DNA from: Nostocales cyanobacterium HT-58-2
GTDB taxonomy: Bacteria > Cyanobacteriota > Cyanobacteriia > Cyanobacteriales > Nostocaceae
NCBI GenBank assembly: GCA_002163975.1
Contig: CP019636.1
Span: 434,001 to 498,000, forward strand
DNA: 64,000 nt
Direction: 5' to 3'
Shown here: positions 19,811-30,614 of the stretch, one piece after another
How positions within the stretch are numbered: position 1 is the first letter of the stretch
How the letters are laid out: each line of letters begins with the position of its first letter
Notes under the pieces: generated by a model
Databases searched by the model: none
Seen by the model: the letters and a program-made list of their open reading frames with translations, nothing else
What the model was told of the DNA's origin: nothing
Made by a program: the position numbers and the translations under genes

Positions 19811-20130
19811 AGGAATATCGTCAAATTGCGTGCGATTTTTTACAGAATTTTGCGGCTGATGATCCGGAAGCCCAGTTGATTTTTGATGCTGAGCGTGACC
19901 ATTATCTCGTCATGCACAATGGCTGGCGCAACGACTACCGCATTTATGGTTGTGCTGTGCAGCTAGACTTGATTGAGGGCAAAGTCTGGATTCAGCACAA
20001 CAGCACTGAAATTGTCATTGATCAAGAATTGATTCAGCACGGTGTTGCGCCCCAAGATATTGTTTTAGGATTTCGTTCGCCCAGCGTCCGAGAACGTCTC
20101 GCTGCTCCTTATGCAGGAAGTAAGCCTTAA
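19798..20130 (+). CDS. xisI: XisI family protein
   Basis: 110 residues, with the family signature MDRVKEYRQIACDFLQNFA, LIFDAERDHYLVMHNGW, and the end VLGFRSPSVRERL. In Anabaena XisI, together with XisF and XisH, is needed to excise the fdxN element. Many cyanobacterial genomes carry xisHI copies unrelated to any element, with unknown roles. The partner xisH is almost gone here, so this copy is an orphan. There is no sign of an excisable element or large recombinase nearby. The ATG overlaps the xisH remnant, as in intact pairs. Confidence 0.9.
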   Translation: MDRVKEYRQIACDFLQNFAADDPEAQLIFDAERDHYLVMHNGWRNDYRIYGCAVQLDLIEGKVWIQHNSTEIVIDQELIQHGVAPQDIVLGFRSPSVRERLAAPYAGSKP

Positions 20131-20133
20131 ATT

Positions 20134-20210
20134 GTAGGGTGCGTTATAACGAAGTCTAACGCACCGAAAATCTCGGACGGTGCCTTAGCCAAAGGCATAA
20201 CACACCCTAC
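20134..20210. repeat. GTAGGGTGYGTTA-type palindromic repeat
   Basis: GTAGGGTGCGTTA (20134-20146) and CACACCCTAC (20201-20210) form the ends. Inside, TGCGTTA and TAACGCA pair around ACGAAGT, and GCCTTAGCCAAAGGC forms a second hairpin. It belongs to the same dispersed family as the copies at 10696 and 33450-33942. Confidence 0.75.
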
Positions 20211-20228
20211 TACTAGACAATACAGCTT

Positions 20229-20474
20229 GGCAATTTGCCACCAGTCAGTTAAATTGCCAGTGAGGCACTCCGTTGGGCGGGTTTCCCGACTTGTAGACGC
20301 CCAGAGGGCGGTGAGACAGCGCTGCAGGAGGGTTTCCCGACCTAGGCAAGACTGCGTTAGCGACGTCAGGAGCGTCACCCGAAGGGCTTCCCGTAGGGTA
20401 GGAAGTGCCGTTCGCCCTAAGGCGTGCGCTTTGCGCATACCCGTAAGGGCCAATAAAATTTTTGCCAAATTGCC
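20229..20474. mobile_element. Possible small non-autonomous element made of nested palindromes
   Basis: A 246-bp GC-rich block is bounded by GGCAATTTG (20229-20237) and its complement CAAATTGCC (20466-20474). Inside are many small hairpins such as CCCGAAGGG, CCCGTAGGG, GCCCTAAGGC, GTGCGCTTTGCGCA-like and GGGTTTCCCGAC twice. It encodes no protein. It is either a MITE-like element or a cluster of highly iterated palindromes. No target-site duplication could be confirmed. Confidence 0.5.
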
Positions 20475-20489
20475 GGAGCCATAAGCGCT

Positions 20490-23400
20490 ATGCAACGACC
20501 TCAAAGCGAAACTGTCACACTAGACGATATTTTGATCACTGAGGAGTTGTCCCGGCGCTCCCCTCGTCCCCCCAACTTGCTCTCAGAAAATCAGGCGTTG
20601 CATACCTTGGCACGGCAATTGGTGAATCAGCCGGAAACGATGCTCCAAACACTGGTTGACATTTCACTAGATTTATGCTTTTGCGGAACCGCAGGGGTTA
20701 GCTTGCTAGAGACAACTGCCAATCGGGAAGAAATCTTTCGCTGGAATGTCTTAGCAGGCGCATTGGCACAGTACGTCGGCGGCACTACACCCCGCAACTT
20801 TAGCCCCTGTGGAGCTTGCTTGGAGCACGGCACACCTGTGCTTTTTTCCTATCCCGAACGGTATTTCACCTATTTTCAGGACGCGAACACGCCGATTGTT
20901 GAAGGGTTGGTGTTACCCCTGATTACCGATAACCATGCCCTCGGCACCATCTGGATTATGTCGCACGATGAGCAGCGACATTTTGACGCGGAAGATGTAC
21001 GGGTGATGACGAGCTTGGCAGACTTTACGGCGGCTGCCCTGCTTTTAAATCAGCGACAAACCCACCAATTGCTGGCGAAGAATGCCCAACTAGAAGCTGA
21101 GGCTGTTGAACGCAAACGGTCACAAGAGGCTTTGCGCCAGAGCGAAGAACGATTCCGCTTATTCGTTACCGCTAGCTCAGACATCATCTACCGAATGAGC
21201 GCAGATTGGCGTGAGATGCGTAATCTCGAAGGCAAGAATTTTATTGTCAATACTGAACATCCAAGCCAAACATGGATGGAAACCTATATTCCCCAAGAAG
21301 AACAGCCAAGGGTATGGGCTACTATCCAAGACGCAATCCGCACCAAAAGCATTTTTGAATTAGAACATTGTGTCATTCAACAGGACGGGGCGATCAGCTG
21401 GACGTTCTCCCGTGCCATTCCCCTGCTGAATGAGCAGGGTGACATCGTGGAATGGTTTGGAACTGCCAGTGATGTCACCGATCGCAAGCAAGCTGAAGTC
21501 GCGTTGCGTGAGAGTGAGGCGAGGCTGGCGTTAGAACTGGCGGATGCCAAGCAGTTACAGTTCATTAGTAGCCAGTTGGTTCAAGAGGAAAATATTGATG
21601 CCCTGTATGGGCAGATTTTGGAGGCGGCGATCGCCCTCATGCGCTCAGAGATGGGCAGTATGCAATTGCTGCACCCCGATCGCAACGAACTTCAGTTACT
21701 GGTGTGGAAAGGATTTGACCCGGCATCAGCAGCCTTTTGGGAGCGGGTGCAGATTGATTCGGAGACTCCCTGCGGCATCGCTTTGAATACGGGCAAACGG
21801 GCGATCATTCCCGATATCGAAACCTACGAATTCATCGCTGGCAGTGAGGATCTCGACGCTTTTCGCCGTTCGGGAATCAGGGCTGTGCAAACCACACCGT
21901 TAATTTCCCGTAGTGGTCGGGTCGTCGGCATGATTTCCACGCATTGGCAGGAACCGCGTCAGCCATCCGAACGGGAGTTGGGTCTGCTCGGTGTGCTGGC
22001 ACGACAGGCGGCTGATTTAATTGAGCAGCGGCAAGCCCAACTCGCCCTGCGGGAGTCGGAAGCCAAATATCGATCTCTGTTCGAGTCGTTGGACGAAGGC
22101 TACCTCCTGTCCGAGGTGATTTTCGACGAGAACGACAAGCCGATTGACATTCTTTACCTCGAAGCAAATCCGGCAGCAGTGCGCCTTGCCGGGCGGGACT
22201 TTTCTGGGCAACGGATGCGCGAGATTGACCCGAATTACGAGGAATACTGGTATGAAATCTACGGGCGCGTTGCGCTCACAGGCGAATCCGTGCGCGCCGA
22301 ACGATACGCCGAACCGCACGGGCGATGGTTTGATTTTTACGCTTTCAAAGTCGGCAGGCAGGAGAGCCGCCGCGTCGCTGCCGTTTTCAACGACATCACT
22401 GATCGCAAACGCCGCGAAGCCCATCTCGCTTTCTTAGCGGACATCGCTGAAAATTTCTCGCGTCTTTCGACTGCCGATGAGATTATGCGGGCAGTCAGCG
22501 CAAAAGTGGGCGCTTACCTCAACACCACCAACTGTCTCTTCGCTGAAATTAACGAAGGGCAAGATCAGGCAATCATCGAATGTACCTGGCATACCTCCGA
22601 TACACCAGACGTAACGGGCGTTTATCGCCTCTCCGACTTTATTACTGAACAACTTCGACAGACGGCACGGGCTGGAGAAACTATTATTATCCGCAATACC
22701 CAGACCGATCCTCGGGTGGATAGCGATCGCTATGCCGCCCTTAAGATTCATGCCTATGTCACTGTCCCCTTTTATCGCGAGGGCGAATGGAAATACGTAT
22801 TTACGGTGAATGATTCCGTTGCCCGCAATTGGCGCGAAGACGAAATTGAGTTAATCCGCGAGGTGACAAATCGCACATTTCCACGGCTCGAACGGGCCTA
22901 TGCAGAACAAGCTCTGCGGGAATCGGAAGAGAAATACCGATCGCTGTTTGAGTCGATCAACGATGGCTTCGCGCTGCTCGAAGTGCTGTATGACGATGAC
23001 AATAGACCCGTCGATTGTCGCTTCTTAGAAGTCAGTCCCTCGTTTGAGTTCCAAACCGGATTGCCCCAAGCCCAAGGCAAAACCTTGAGAGAACTCATTC
23101 CGTCTGTTGAGTCAGGTTGGTTTGAGCACTATCACCAGGCTCTTGTCACGAACGCCCTGGTTCACTTTGAGATGCACCAGAACTATCTCAAGATCTGGTT
23201 TGAAGTCGATGTGTTTCCCTACGGCAATCCCCAGGATCGACGAGTGACAATCGTCTTCCGTAACATCAACGAGCGCAAACAGGCCCAAGCCAATCAAATC
23301 CAACTCATTCGAGAGCAAGCCGCCCGTGAACAAGAACGCCAACGCGCCGAGACTCTGGCAGAGCTCGATCACGCCAAAACCGACTTCTTCAGCAACGTCA

Positions 23401-25661
23401 GCCATGAATTCCGCACACCACTGACGCTATCACTAGCTCCCCTGCAAGATGCTTTGAGCGATCGCACTAATCCCCTTGCTCCCCCTCAACGGGAACGAGT
23501 GGAACTGGCGCATCGAAACGCGATTCGGCTGCTGAAACTGGTTAATACCCTACTCGACTTCTCCCGCATTGAAGCCGGACGGATGCAAGCGGTATACGAG
23601 GCGACAGATTTGGCACTATTGACAACTGGGCTAGCTAGTGGATTTCGTTCCGCCATTGAGCGGGCAGGGCTACGGCTCATAGTCGATTGTCCACCGTTGC
23701 CAGAACCCGTGTATGTAGACCGGGAAATGTGGGAAAAAATTGTCCTCAACCTTCTCTCCAACGCCTTTAAGTTCACCTTTGCAGGCGAAATTGCCGTCAG
23801 GCTACATCCTGCTGATGACCATTATGTGACGCTACAAGTGCAAGATACCGGTACAGGAATTTCACCTGAAGAACTGCCCCATTTGTTTGAGCGATTCTAC
23901 CAGGTACGAGGAGCAAAAGCAAGGACTCATGAAGGGTCTGGCATTGGTCTAGCGCTGGTACATGAACTGATTCGACTGCATGGTGGCACTCTAGACGTGA
24001 GCAGCACCGTAGAGCAGGGAACTTGTTTCACCGTCACTATTCCTTTGGGCACAGCTCACCTGCCAAGCGACCGAATCGAAGCAACACGCACGCTAGTATC
24101 AACGGCACTCGGTGCAGCTCCTTATGTTGAGGAGGCAGAGAGTTGGCTACCGCCAGAGGAGGGGGAGCAGGGAGCAGAGAGCAGGGAGCAGGGAGCAGAG
24201 GAGAGCTTAGATACTCGTTCATCTATCTCAGATACTCGTTCATCTGTCTCAGATACTCGTTCATCTGTCTCAAATACTCGTTCATCTGTCTCAAATACTC
24301 GTTCGTCTGTCTCAGATACTCGTTCGTCTGTCTCAGATACTCATTCATCCATCTCAGATACTCGTTCATCTATCTCAGATACTCGTTCATCCATCTCAGA
24401 TACTCGTTCATCTATCTCAGATACTCGTTCATCTATCTCAGATACTCGTTCATCTGTTTCAGACACTCATTCATCTGTCTCAGATACTCGTTCATCTGTC
24501 TCAGATACTCGTTCATCTGTTTCAGACGCTCCCCCTGCTTCCCTTCCCCCCTCTGCCCATATTCTCCTGGTCGATGACAACGCCGATATGCGAGATTACC
24601 TGACGCGGATACTGAGCGAACACGTTGAGGTGATAGCGGTTGCGGATGGAGTAGCAGCGCTGGCGGCGGCACAAGAGCGAGTGCCGGATCTAATACTGAG
24701 TGATGTGATGATGCCACAGCTAGACGGTTTTGAGTTGCTCAAAGCATTGCGGGCTGATGCGCGTACAAGAGAGGTTCCTATCATCCTGCTTTCTGCCTGT
24801 GCAGGAGAAGAGTCGGTGGTAGAAGGACTCCAAGCGGGGGCGGACGACTACCTAATCAAACCCTTCTCTGCCACCGAACTGGTAACCCGTGTCTTAGCCC
24901 ATCTCCAGATGGCGCACCTGCGCCTTGAAGCACTCCGCCAGGAAAGAACCACCAGCCGTAGAAAGGACGAGATGCTGTCAACCGTTTCCCACGAACTGAA
25001 TACTCCCCTGGTTGCCATTCTCGGTTGGACGCGGTTACTGCGTACCAGTCCACTCAATCAATCTATGCTGATGAAATCCCTGGAGACGATTGAGCGCAAT
25101 GCCACCCTGCAAGCCAAACTCATCTCAGATTTGCTGGATATTTCACGGATTACCGCAGGCAAACTGCATCTCAATCTCCAGCCTGTCGAACTCCAATCGG
25201 TGATTGAAACGGCGATCGCCACAGTGCCTCAACCCCTACAAGCCAAAGAAATTAGGCTTATGTGTCTGCTTGACCCTTTACCAATAATAATTCAAGGTGA
25301 TCCAGAGCGTTTGCAGCAGATTGTCTTGAATCTATTGACCAACGCCATCAAATTTACTCCTCAAGGAGGAAGAATCGAGGTTTGTCTGAATAATATTGAA
25401 ACTCAGGCTCAGATCAAGGTAAGTGACACTGGCTGCGGAATAGCTGCCGAGTTTCTGCCCTATGTCTTTGAGAGTTTCCGCCAAGCAGAAAGTTCAAAGA
25501 GTCAATCTACTAAAGGACTAGGTTTGGGACTAGCGATCGCGCGTCACTTGGTAGAACTCCACGGTGGTACTATCCAAGCCGAAAGTCTTGGAGTTGGGCA
25601 AGGTGCAACATTTACTGTCAACTTACCGCTGATTGATGCTAGTCTTGAGGAAAGATATTAA
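20490..25661 (+). CDS. Giant multi-sensor hybrid kinase: GAF-PAS-GAF-PAS-GAF-PAS-HisKA-HATPase-(repeat linker)-REC-HisKA-HATPase
   Basis: 1723 residues, no membrane segment. The sensor part alternates GAF and PAS domains: GAF about 35-195, PAS about 215-340, GAF about 355-520, PAS about 525-645, GAF about 650-800, PAS about 810-925. Then come HisKA with His972 (SHEFRTPLT), HATPase (about 1065-1190), a linker of 15 heptapeptides (1241-1345), a receiver with Asp1405 ([11 protein letters not shown]), and a second HisKA (His1501, SHELNTPLV) with HATPase. None of the GAF domains shows a bilin-binding Cys-His. From the first HisKA on it matches the kinase at 15802-19242, so the two arose by duplication. 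A CheR-PAS gene follows 128 bases downstream. The signals are unknown. Confidence 0.93.
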   Translation: MQRPQSETVTLDDILITEELSRRSPRPPNLLSENQALHTLARQLVNQPETMLQTLVDISLDLCFCGTAGVSLLETTANREEIFRWNVLAGALAQYVGGTTPRNFSPCGACLEHGTPVLFSYPERYFTYFQDANTPIVEGLVLPLITDNHALGTIWIMSHDEQRHFDAEDVRVMTSLADFTAAALLLNQRQTHQLLAKNAQLEAEAVERKRSQEALRQSEERFRLFVTASSDIIYRMSADWREMRNLEGKNFIVNTEHPSQTWMETYIPQEEQPRVWATIQDAIRTKSIFELEHCVIQQDGAISWTFSRAIPLLNEQGDIVEWFGTASDVTDRKQAEVALRESEARLALELADAKQLQFISSQLVQEENIDALYGQILEAAIALMRSEMGSMQLLHPDRNELQLLVWKGFDPASAAFWERVQIDSETPCGIALNTGKRAIIPDIETYEFIAGSEDLDAFRRSGIRAVQTTPLISRSGRVVGMISTHWQEPRQPSERELGLLGVLARQAADLIEQRQAQLALRESEAKYRSLFESLDEGYLLSEVIFDENDKPIDILYLEANPAAVRLAGRDFSGQRMREIDPNYEEYWYEIYGRVALTGESVRAERYAEPHGRWFDFYAFKVGRQESRRVAAVFNDITDRKRREAHLAFLADIAENFSRLSTADEIMRAVSAKVGAYLNTTNCLFAEINEGQDQAIIECTWHTSDTPDVTGVYRLSDFITEQLRQTARAGETIIIRNTQTDPRVDSDRYAALKIHAYVTVPFYREGEWKYVFTVNDSVARNWREDEIELIREVTNRTFPRLERAYAEQALRESEEKYRSLFESINDGFALLEVLYDDDNRPVDCRFLEVSPSFEFQTGLPQAQGKTLRELIPSVESGWFEHYHQALVTNALVHFEMHQNYLKIWFEVDVFPYGNPQDRRVTIVFRNINERKQAQANQIQLIREQAAREQERQRAETLAELDHAKTDFFSNVSHEFRTPLTLSLAPLQDALSDRTNPLAPPQRERVELAHRNAIRLLKLVNTLLDFSRIEAGRMQAVYEATDLALLTTGLASGFRSAIERAGLRLIVDCPPLPEPVYVDREMWEKIVLNLLSNAFKFTFAGEIAVRLHPADDHYVTLQVQDTGTGISPEELPHLFERFYQVRGAKARTHEGSGIGLALVHELIRLHGGTLDVSSTVEQGTCFTVTIPLGTAHLPSDRIEATRTLVSTALGAAPYVEEAESWLPPEEGEQGAESREQGAEESLDTRSSISDTRSSVSDTRSSVSNTRSSVSNTRSSVSDTRSSVSDTHSSISDTRSSISDTRSSISDTRSSISDTRSSISDTRSSVSDTHSSVSDTRSSVSDTRSSVSDAPPASLPPSAHILLVDDNADMRDYLTRILSEHVEVIAVADGVAALAAAQERVPDLILSDVMMPQLDGFELLKALRADARTREVPIILLSACAGEESVVEGLQAGADDYLIKPFSATELVTRVLAHLQMAHLRLEALRQERTTSRRKDEMLSTVSHELNTPLVAILGWTRLLRTSPLNQSMLMKSLETIERNATLQAKLISDLLDISRITAGKLHLNLQPVELQSVIETAIATVPQPLQAKEIRLMCLLDPLPIIIQGDPERLQQIVLNLLTNAIKFTPQGGRIEVCLNNIETQAQIKVSDTGCGIAAEFLPYVFESFRQAESSKSQSTKGLGLGLAIARHLVELHGGTIQAESLGVGQGATFTVNLPLIDASLEERY
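24163..24197 (+). repeat. Heptanucleotide repeat GGGAGCA inside the kinase gene
   Basis: About five units of GGGAGCA (one reads GAGAGCA) directly before the 21-bp array encode Glu/Gln/Gly/Ser-rich residues. The same heptamer occurs four times inside cobN at 50442-50469. Confidence 0.8.
24210..24524 (+). repeat. 21-bp tandem array, 15 units, coding for ([DN]T[RH]SS[IV]S)15
   Basis: Fifteen units of exact 21-base period with the same consensus as the array at 17746-18144. They vary at the first codon (GAT or AAT), the third (CGT or CAT) and the sixth (ATC or GTC). It lies at the same linker position between the first HATPase and the receiver, and reads open on both strands. Confidence 0.97.
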
Positions 25662-25789
25662 AACATCATTAAGATTTTGTATCAAAAACTGTCCTGTTCT
25701 CAAACATTTTACTTGAAGTTGCTGACAAGATAGCTTTGCGCAAAATTAAACGCTTCGGTGGTAATCCCGTCTTCGAGGTATAGAAGACC

Positions 25790-27229
25790 ATGAGTACATC
25801 AGATGACAACTCAGATTTTGAAGCTCTGTTGGACTACCTCAAGCAAAACTGTGGTTGCAATCTGACAGGTTACAAGCATGCGAGTTTGATGCGTCGGCTC
25901 CAACACCGGATGCAACAGTTAAATATTGAGAACTATAGGAACTACTTGCAATATCTACACTATCATCCTGAAGAGTATGCTTCTCTACTTGACACCATCT
26001 TAATCAACTACTCTGGCTTTTTTCGCGATCGCGATTCTTGGGATTATTTAGCTAACCAAATCATTCCCCAAATCATTACCAACAAGCAACCGCATGAACG
26101 CATCCGAGTTTGGAGTGCTGGTTGTGCTTGTGGACAGGAAGTTTATACACTGGCTATGTTGCTGGTTGAGAGCTTAGGCATTGAGCAATATTTGCAGCGA
26201 GTGCAAATTTTCGCCACGGATTTAGATGAAGATGCACTCAAGCAGGCGCGACAAGGCAGTTATAGTGAGCAGGAGATAGCAGGCATTTCGAGTGAGTTCC
26301 TGTCTAAATACTTTGAGCAGATAGAGCAGCGCTATGTTTTTCACTCCAAACTGCGTTGCCCAATCATTTTTGGTCGCCATGACTTGACTAAGGATGCGCC
26401 CATGTCCAAAATTGACCTGCTCGTGTGCCGCAACGTGCTAATATATGTCCAACCAAAAACTCAAGTAAGTATTCTGGTTCGCTTTCATTTTGCCTTGACT
26501 AAGAACAGCTTTTTCTTCTTAGGCAACTCAGAAAGCTTGATCAATAGTAAACAAATCTTCACTCCTATCAATCTGAAGCATCGTATTTTTGCTAAAGGGC
26601 AGAATCTCACTTTGCAGGATCACTTGCTGATCCGACCCCAGACTCGCAACAAGAAAGCAGTGGACCCTCTCACTATGCAGACCCGCATCTGGCAAGCAGC
26701 TTTCGAGAACAGTCCATTCGCCCAGATCGCAGTGGATCGCACTGGGCGTTTGCTCGTAGCTAACGAACAGGCTTACGCCCTGTTTTATTTGAAGAACGGC
26801 GATATAGGTGCGCAAGTGCAAGATTTAGAGGTGGGGCGAGTTGTCAATTCATGGGCTTTTATGAGGCAGTTAGATCGCGATTGGGCAAAGCCCACTGCCG
26901 GAGGCAATCGCCAGCCCATGAGCCGGAAAAATATAGAGTGGGCTACTGACATTAGCACAATTTATCTAGATATCTACATCACACCAATATCAGATCAGAG
27001 TGGGAAACTGCTAGGCGCGAACCTCACTTTTATTGATGTCACCAGCTATAGAGAGCTTGAGGATGAACTTAAACACACAAACTCAAAGCTAACAAGGGTT
27101 ACGCAGGAGCTACAGTCTACAAAAAATGTATTAGCTACTACTCATACAGAGCTAGAGTGTGCTCAAAAGGAGTTAGATACTGTACATCAGGAAATTCAAC
27201 TTATCAGGCAGGACTTGCATCACATCTAA
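25790..27229 (+). CDS. CheR-type methyltransferase fused to PAS and coiled coil
   Basis: 479 residues. The N-terminal helical CheR domain (about 8-70, YxxLL..I.I..SGFFRD) is followed by the SAM-binding domain with WSAGCACGQEVYTLAM (the family's GCxxGxE motif) and IDLLVCRNVLIY (about 100-285). A PAS domain (about 300-425) and a long coiled coil (about 425-479) complete it. CheR enzymes methylate glutamates of chemoreceptors; fusions with PAS domains occur in signal pathways other than chemotaxis. Directly downstream of a giant kinase, it may act in the same pathway, which is inference. No CheB or receptor gene is visible. Confidence 0.88.
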   Translation: MSTSDDNSDFEALLDYLKQNCGCNLTGYKHASLMRRLQHRMQQLNIENYRNYLQYLHYHPEEYASLLDTILINYSGFFRDRDSWDYLANQIIPQIITNKQPHERIRVWSAGCACGQEVYTLAMLLVESLGIEQYLQRVQIFATDLDEDALKQARQGSYSEQEIAGISSEFLSKYFEQIEQRYVFHSKLRCPIIFGRHDLTKDAPMSKIDLLVCRNVLIYVQPKTQVSILVRFHFALTKNSFFFLGNSESLINSKQIFTPINLKHRIFAKGQNLTLQDHLLIRPQTRNKKAVDPLTMQTRIWQAAFENSPFAQIAVDRTGRLLVANEQAYALFYLKNGDIGAQVQDLEVGRVVNSWAFMRQLDRDWAKPTAGGNRQPMSRKNIEWATDISTIYLDIYITPISDQSGKLLGANLTFIDVTSYRELEDELKHTNSKLTRVTQELQSTKNVLATTHTELECAQKELDTVHQEIQLIRQDLHHI

Positions 27230-27347
27230 GATTGAATGACTAGTTTCGCTAGGATAGTGTAGCCTAAGCATTAGTTACCCTTTTTTTACTCACTCTATTA
27301 CAAGCTAAGCAACATCTGCTGCTCAGTCCTAAGAACTCCTCACGCCC

Positions 27348-29687
27348 ATGACAACAACTACAGACTTCCTCAGTCACCTCAACCCCAGTCAACGCCGTGC
27401 TGTTGAACATCACTGCGGTCCCCTGCTCGTTGTTGCTGGTGCGGGTTCCGGCAAAACAAGAGCGCTGACTTATCGTATTGCTAACCTGATTTTGCAACAC
27501 CGTGCTGACCCAGAAAATATCCTGGCGGTGACTTTCACCAACAAAGCGGCACGGGAAATGAAAGAACGTATTCAAAAGTTATTTGCCGATCGCCTGGCAA
27601 TGACAGAATACAATGAGCGGTTTGAGTTGTTGCCAGAATACGAGCAGACCAAGTTGAGGTCGAGAGTTTGGAAAACCTTTATCAAAGATATGTGGTGCGG
27701 TACTTTCCACAGTCTCCTTTCTCGCGTTCTCCGCTTTGATATCGAAAAATACCAAGACGAAAAAGGACGCCAGTGGACGCGGAATTTTTCCATTTTTGAC
27801 GAGTCCGACGCCCAAAGTCTTGTTAAAGAAATCGTTACCAAACAGCTCAATTTAGACAATAAGAAGTTTGAACCCCGTTCTGTTCGTTACGCAATTAGCA
27901 ACGCCAAAAACCAAGGCTTATCACCCCGAGACTTCCAGAGAGAACAACCTAATTATCGCGGACGGGTGATAGCAGAAGTTTACGATTACTATCAAAGCAG
28001 ACTTGCAGAGAATAACGCCCTCGACTTTGATGACCTTATTCTTGTTCCTGTGAGATTGTTTCAGCAGAACGAGCAAGTCTTAGGTTATTGGCATAACAAG
28101 TTCCGCCATATTTTGGTAGATGAGTATCAGGATACCAACCGCACTCAGTACGAACTTATTCGCTTATTAGCGACAAATGGCGAAACTAAAAAAAGTGATT
28201 GGGACTGGACAAATCGTTCTGTTTTCGTTGTTGGTGATGCAGATCAATCTATTTATTCATTTAGAATGGCGGATTTCACCATCTTGTTGGACTTTCAGCA
28301 AGACTTCGGCGACGGTTTAGCAGACGAAGATACCCGCACAATGGTGAAGTTGGAGGAGAATTATCGTTCTTGTGAAAATATTTTACAAGCAGCAAATCAC
28401 CTGATTGAAAACAATACTCAACGCATTGATAAAATCCTCAAAGCAACAAGGGGTACAGGTGAGGAGATTTTTTCTCATAGAGCAGATGATGAAATCGAGG
28501 AAGCAGATTTTGTCATTAATCAAATTCGCTCTTTGGAAAACCAGCATCCGGAGTTGAATTGGGGGAGTTTTGCCATACTTTATCGTACCAACGCCCAATC
28601 TCGACCGTTTGAAGAATTACTGGTGCGCTTGGGAATTCCCTACACAGTTGTGGGAGGAATCAAGTTTTATGATCGCAAAGAAATTAAAGATATCCTGGCT
28701 TACTTGCGGGCGATCGCCAACCCAGCCGATACACTTAGTTTATCGCGAGTGATTAATACTCCCCGACGCGGTATTGGTAAAGCCACCATTGACACATTGA
28801 ATAACGCTGCTAGAGAATTAGGCACAACTTTGTGGGAAATACTCAGCGATGAAATATCAGTGAATACATTGGCAGGACGTTCTGCTAAAGCTGTGAATAA
28901 TTTTGCCAAGATGATTCAGAACTGGCAAGAACAAATCGAGACAGTTCCAGTTTCTGAACTTGTGCAAGGAGTCTTAGAAGATTCTGGCTATATCCAAGAC
29001 TTGCAAGCACAAGGTACGGAAGAGGCTGACGACAGAATACAAAACGTCCAAGAATTATTCAACGCAGTTCTGCAATTTGAAGAAGAGAACGATGATGTCA
29101 CTCTGCAAAGTTTTCTTGCCAATACTGCCCTAAGTTCCGATTTGGATAACTTAAAAGAAGGAGAAACAGCAGTTTCGCTGTTAACTTTACACGCTTCCAA
29201 AGGTCTGGAATTTCCCGTAGTGTTTTTGGTGGGGATGGAACAAGGGTTATTTCCCAACTACCGTTCCATGAACGATCCAGCAGCTTTGGAAGAAGAACGC
29301 CGCTTGTGTTACGTGGGCATTACTCGCGCTCAAGAACGATTGTACATCACCCACGCCCGCGAACGCCGCCTTTACGGGACTCGCGAACCAGCCATGCGAT
29401 CGCAGTTTCTCGACGAACTACCCGAAGAATTATTAATGACTCGACACAGAAGCATTGCTTATATAAAAGGTCCTGGTGGGAGTTCATCGCAGCGTGCAAG
29501 CCGTGGACAACAAGGAAGTGCTGGGAATTGGCAAGTCGGCGAGAAAGTTTTGCACAAAATCTTTGGCGTTGGAGAAATCACCCACATTTTTGGGGCGGGA
29601 AGTAAAGTTTCTTTGGCGATTAAATTTGATAGTTTGGGTCAAAAAATTATTGATCCAAGAGTTGCGCAGTTGCAACGGGTGGACTGA
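27348..29687 (+). CDS. pcrA: UvrD/PcrA-type superfamily 1 DNA helicase
   Basis: 779 residues, near the usual length. Walker A is AGAGSGKT (30-37). Motif II is VDEYQDTN, motif III has GDADQSIYSFR, and the later motifs ENYRS, LLTLHASKGLEF and YVGITRAQERLY are all present. It unwinds DNA 3' to 5' in repair and in clearing recombinase or replication blocks. The C-terminus ends in a short beta domain (GEKVLHKIFGVGEI), typical of PcrA/UvrD, which binds RNA polymerase in some members. There is no ribosome binding site near the ATG. It converges with the methyltransferase gene across a shared hairpin. Confidence 0.95.
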   Translation: MTTTTDFLSHLNPSQRRAVEHHCGPLLVVAGAGSGKTRALTYRIANLILQHRADPENILAVTFTNKAAREMKERIQKLFADRLAMTEYNERFELLPEYEQTKLRSRVWKTFIKDMWCGTFHSLLSRVLRFDIEKYQDEKGRQWTRNFSIFDESDAQSLVKEIVTKQLNLDNKKFEPRSVRYAISNAKNQGLSPRDFQREQPNYRGRVIAEVYDYYQSRLAENNALDFDDLILVPVRLFQQNEQVLGYWHNKFRHILVDEYQDTNRTQYELIRLLATNGETKKSDWDWTNRSVFVVGDADQSIYSFRMADFTILLDFQQDFGDGLADEDTRTMVKLEENYRSCENILQAANHLIENNTQRIDKILKATRGTGEEIFSHRADDEIEEADFVINQIRSLENQHPELNWGSFAILYRTNAQSRPFEELLVRLGIPYTVVGGIKFYDRKEIKDILAYLRAIANPADTLSLSRVINTPRRGIGKATIDTLNNAARELGTTLWEILSDEISVNTLAGRSAKAVNNFAKMIQNWQEQIETVPVSELVQGVLEDSGYIQDLQAQGTEEADDRIQNVQELFNAVLQFEEENDDVTLQSFLANTALSSDLDNLKEGETAVSLLTLHASKGLEFPVVFLVGMEQGLFPNYRSMNDPAALEEERRLCYVGITRAQERLYITHARERRLYGTREPAMRSQFLDELPEELLMTRHRSIAYIKGPGGSSSQRASRGQQGSAGNWQVGEKVLHKIFGVGEITHIFGAGSKVSLAIKFDSLGQKIIDPRVAQLQRVD

Positions 29688-29697
29688 TAAAATTACG

Positions 29698-29721
29698 CCC
29701 CTCTTTATCTACAAAGAGGGG
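29698..29721. terminator. Bidirectional hairpin between convergent genes
   Basis: CCCCTCTTT (29698-29706) pairs perfectly with AAAGAGGGG (29713-29721) around six bases. It lies 10 bases after the helicase stop and 7 bases beyond the end of the opposite gene. No long T-run is seen, so its strength is uncertain. Confidence 0.65.
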
Positions 29722-29728
29722 TGACAAG

Positions 29729-30343
29729 TCATGTTTTAAACGCCACTCCTTTGTAGAAATAGCCAATAATCTCCGGTAAGTTTGTATCCTGAAACTGTTC
29801 GAGTTTGACCTGATTAAACTGGTTTTCGAGTAAACTTTTGATATCACGATTTAAGTGACAACCATCCGCAATAACTTTCTGCACTGGGGTTAAACGATTT
29901 TGCCAAACTTGAACTTTAGGATTATTGCTTAACCCATGTTCAATAAAGAAGAAACGCCCACCTGGTTTCAGCACTCGATAAATTTCTGTCAAAGCTTGTT
30001 TGACATTGGCAATGCTACATAACGTCCAAGTACTAACAACACTATCAAAGCTGTGGTCTGCGAAAGGTAGGTTTTCACCATTAAGGACGTAATTCTTTAT
30101 AGTTATGTCCGAAGCCTGAATGCGTTTTAATGCAAGTGCATTCATCCCAGGATTTGCATCAACTGTTGTCAGCTTTTGGATGTGTTGAGGATAGTAAGGC
30201 AAATTTAATCCTGTCCCAAAGCCAATTTCTAGCGTTTCCCCTGTCACCTGTGCTAAAACCTCCTGACGATAGCGCGATATGTTTGCATCGGACATCGACC
30301 AATCCAACAAGCGAGGTAGAACAAATTGGTAGTAAAGATTCAT
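29729..30343 (-). CDS. Class I SAM-dependent methyltransferase
   Basis: 204 residues from the ATG at 30341-30343 (MNLYYQFVLPRLLDW). A longer TTG start at 30364 is unlikely. The SAM-binding glycine motif is LEIGFGTGLNLPYY, followed by the acidic TTVDANPGM, the PFADHSFDSVVSTWTLC region and YRVLKPGGRFFFIEHG. This is the Methyltransf_11 pattern. The family includes enzymes acting on small molecules and lipids; nothing here fixes the substrate. It stands alone on this strand. Confidence 0.85.
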   Translation of the reverse strand: MNLYYQFVLPRLLDWSMSDANISRYRQEVLAQVTGETLEIGFGTGLNLPYYPQHIQKLTTVDANPGMNALALKRIQASDITIKNYVLNGENLPFADHSFDSVVSTWTLCSIANVKQALTEIYRVLKPGGRFFFIEHGLSNNPKVQVWQNRLTPVQKVIADGCHLNRDIKSLLENQFNQVKLEQFQDTNLPEIIGYFYKGVAFKT

Positions 30344-30614
30344 AGGGTTGTTATGAGTCAACAACTATGTATTTGACTGCTAATTTTCATGTTACGCAGA
30401 ATTGTCGTTTGGGTAGAGCAAAAGTAATTTATGAGACGAATAAACCTCACTCAAATTCCGAAAAATCCTTAGCTTGGAAAGCCAAAAGAACCCTCTGCCA
30501 AAGGACCTATGTCTGTAATATTTCTACATTGACTCCTAAGAATGAGGAAACCACAGTAGTGGCTTTATACAGTGATACCTAAACATAGATTTAATTTGGT
30601 AACGGAGAGAACAC

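Noticed and set aside
24143..24717. Overlapping ORFs reading YLRYSFI (plus) and MNEYLRQ (minus)
   Set aside because: Same cause: period-21 array inside the kinase gene, with no conserved sequence beyond the repeats.
30367..30582. 71-codon ORF between the methyltransferase and the duplicated-domain gene
   Set aside because: No ribosome binding site, no recognisable pattern, unusual composition. Probably chance.
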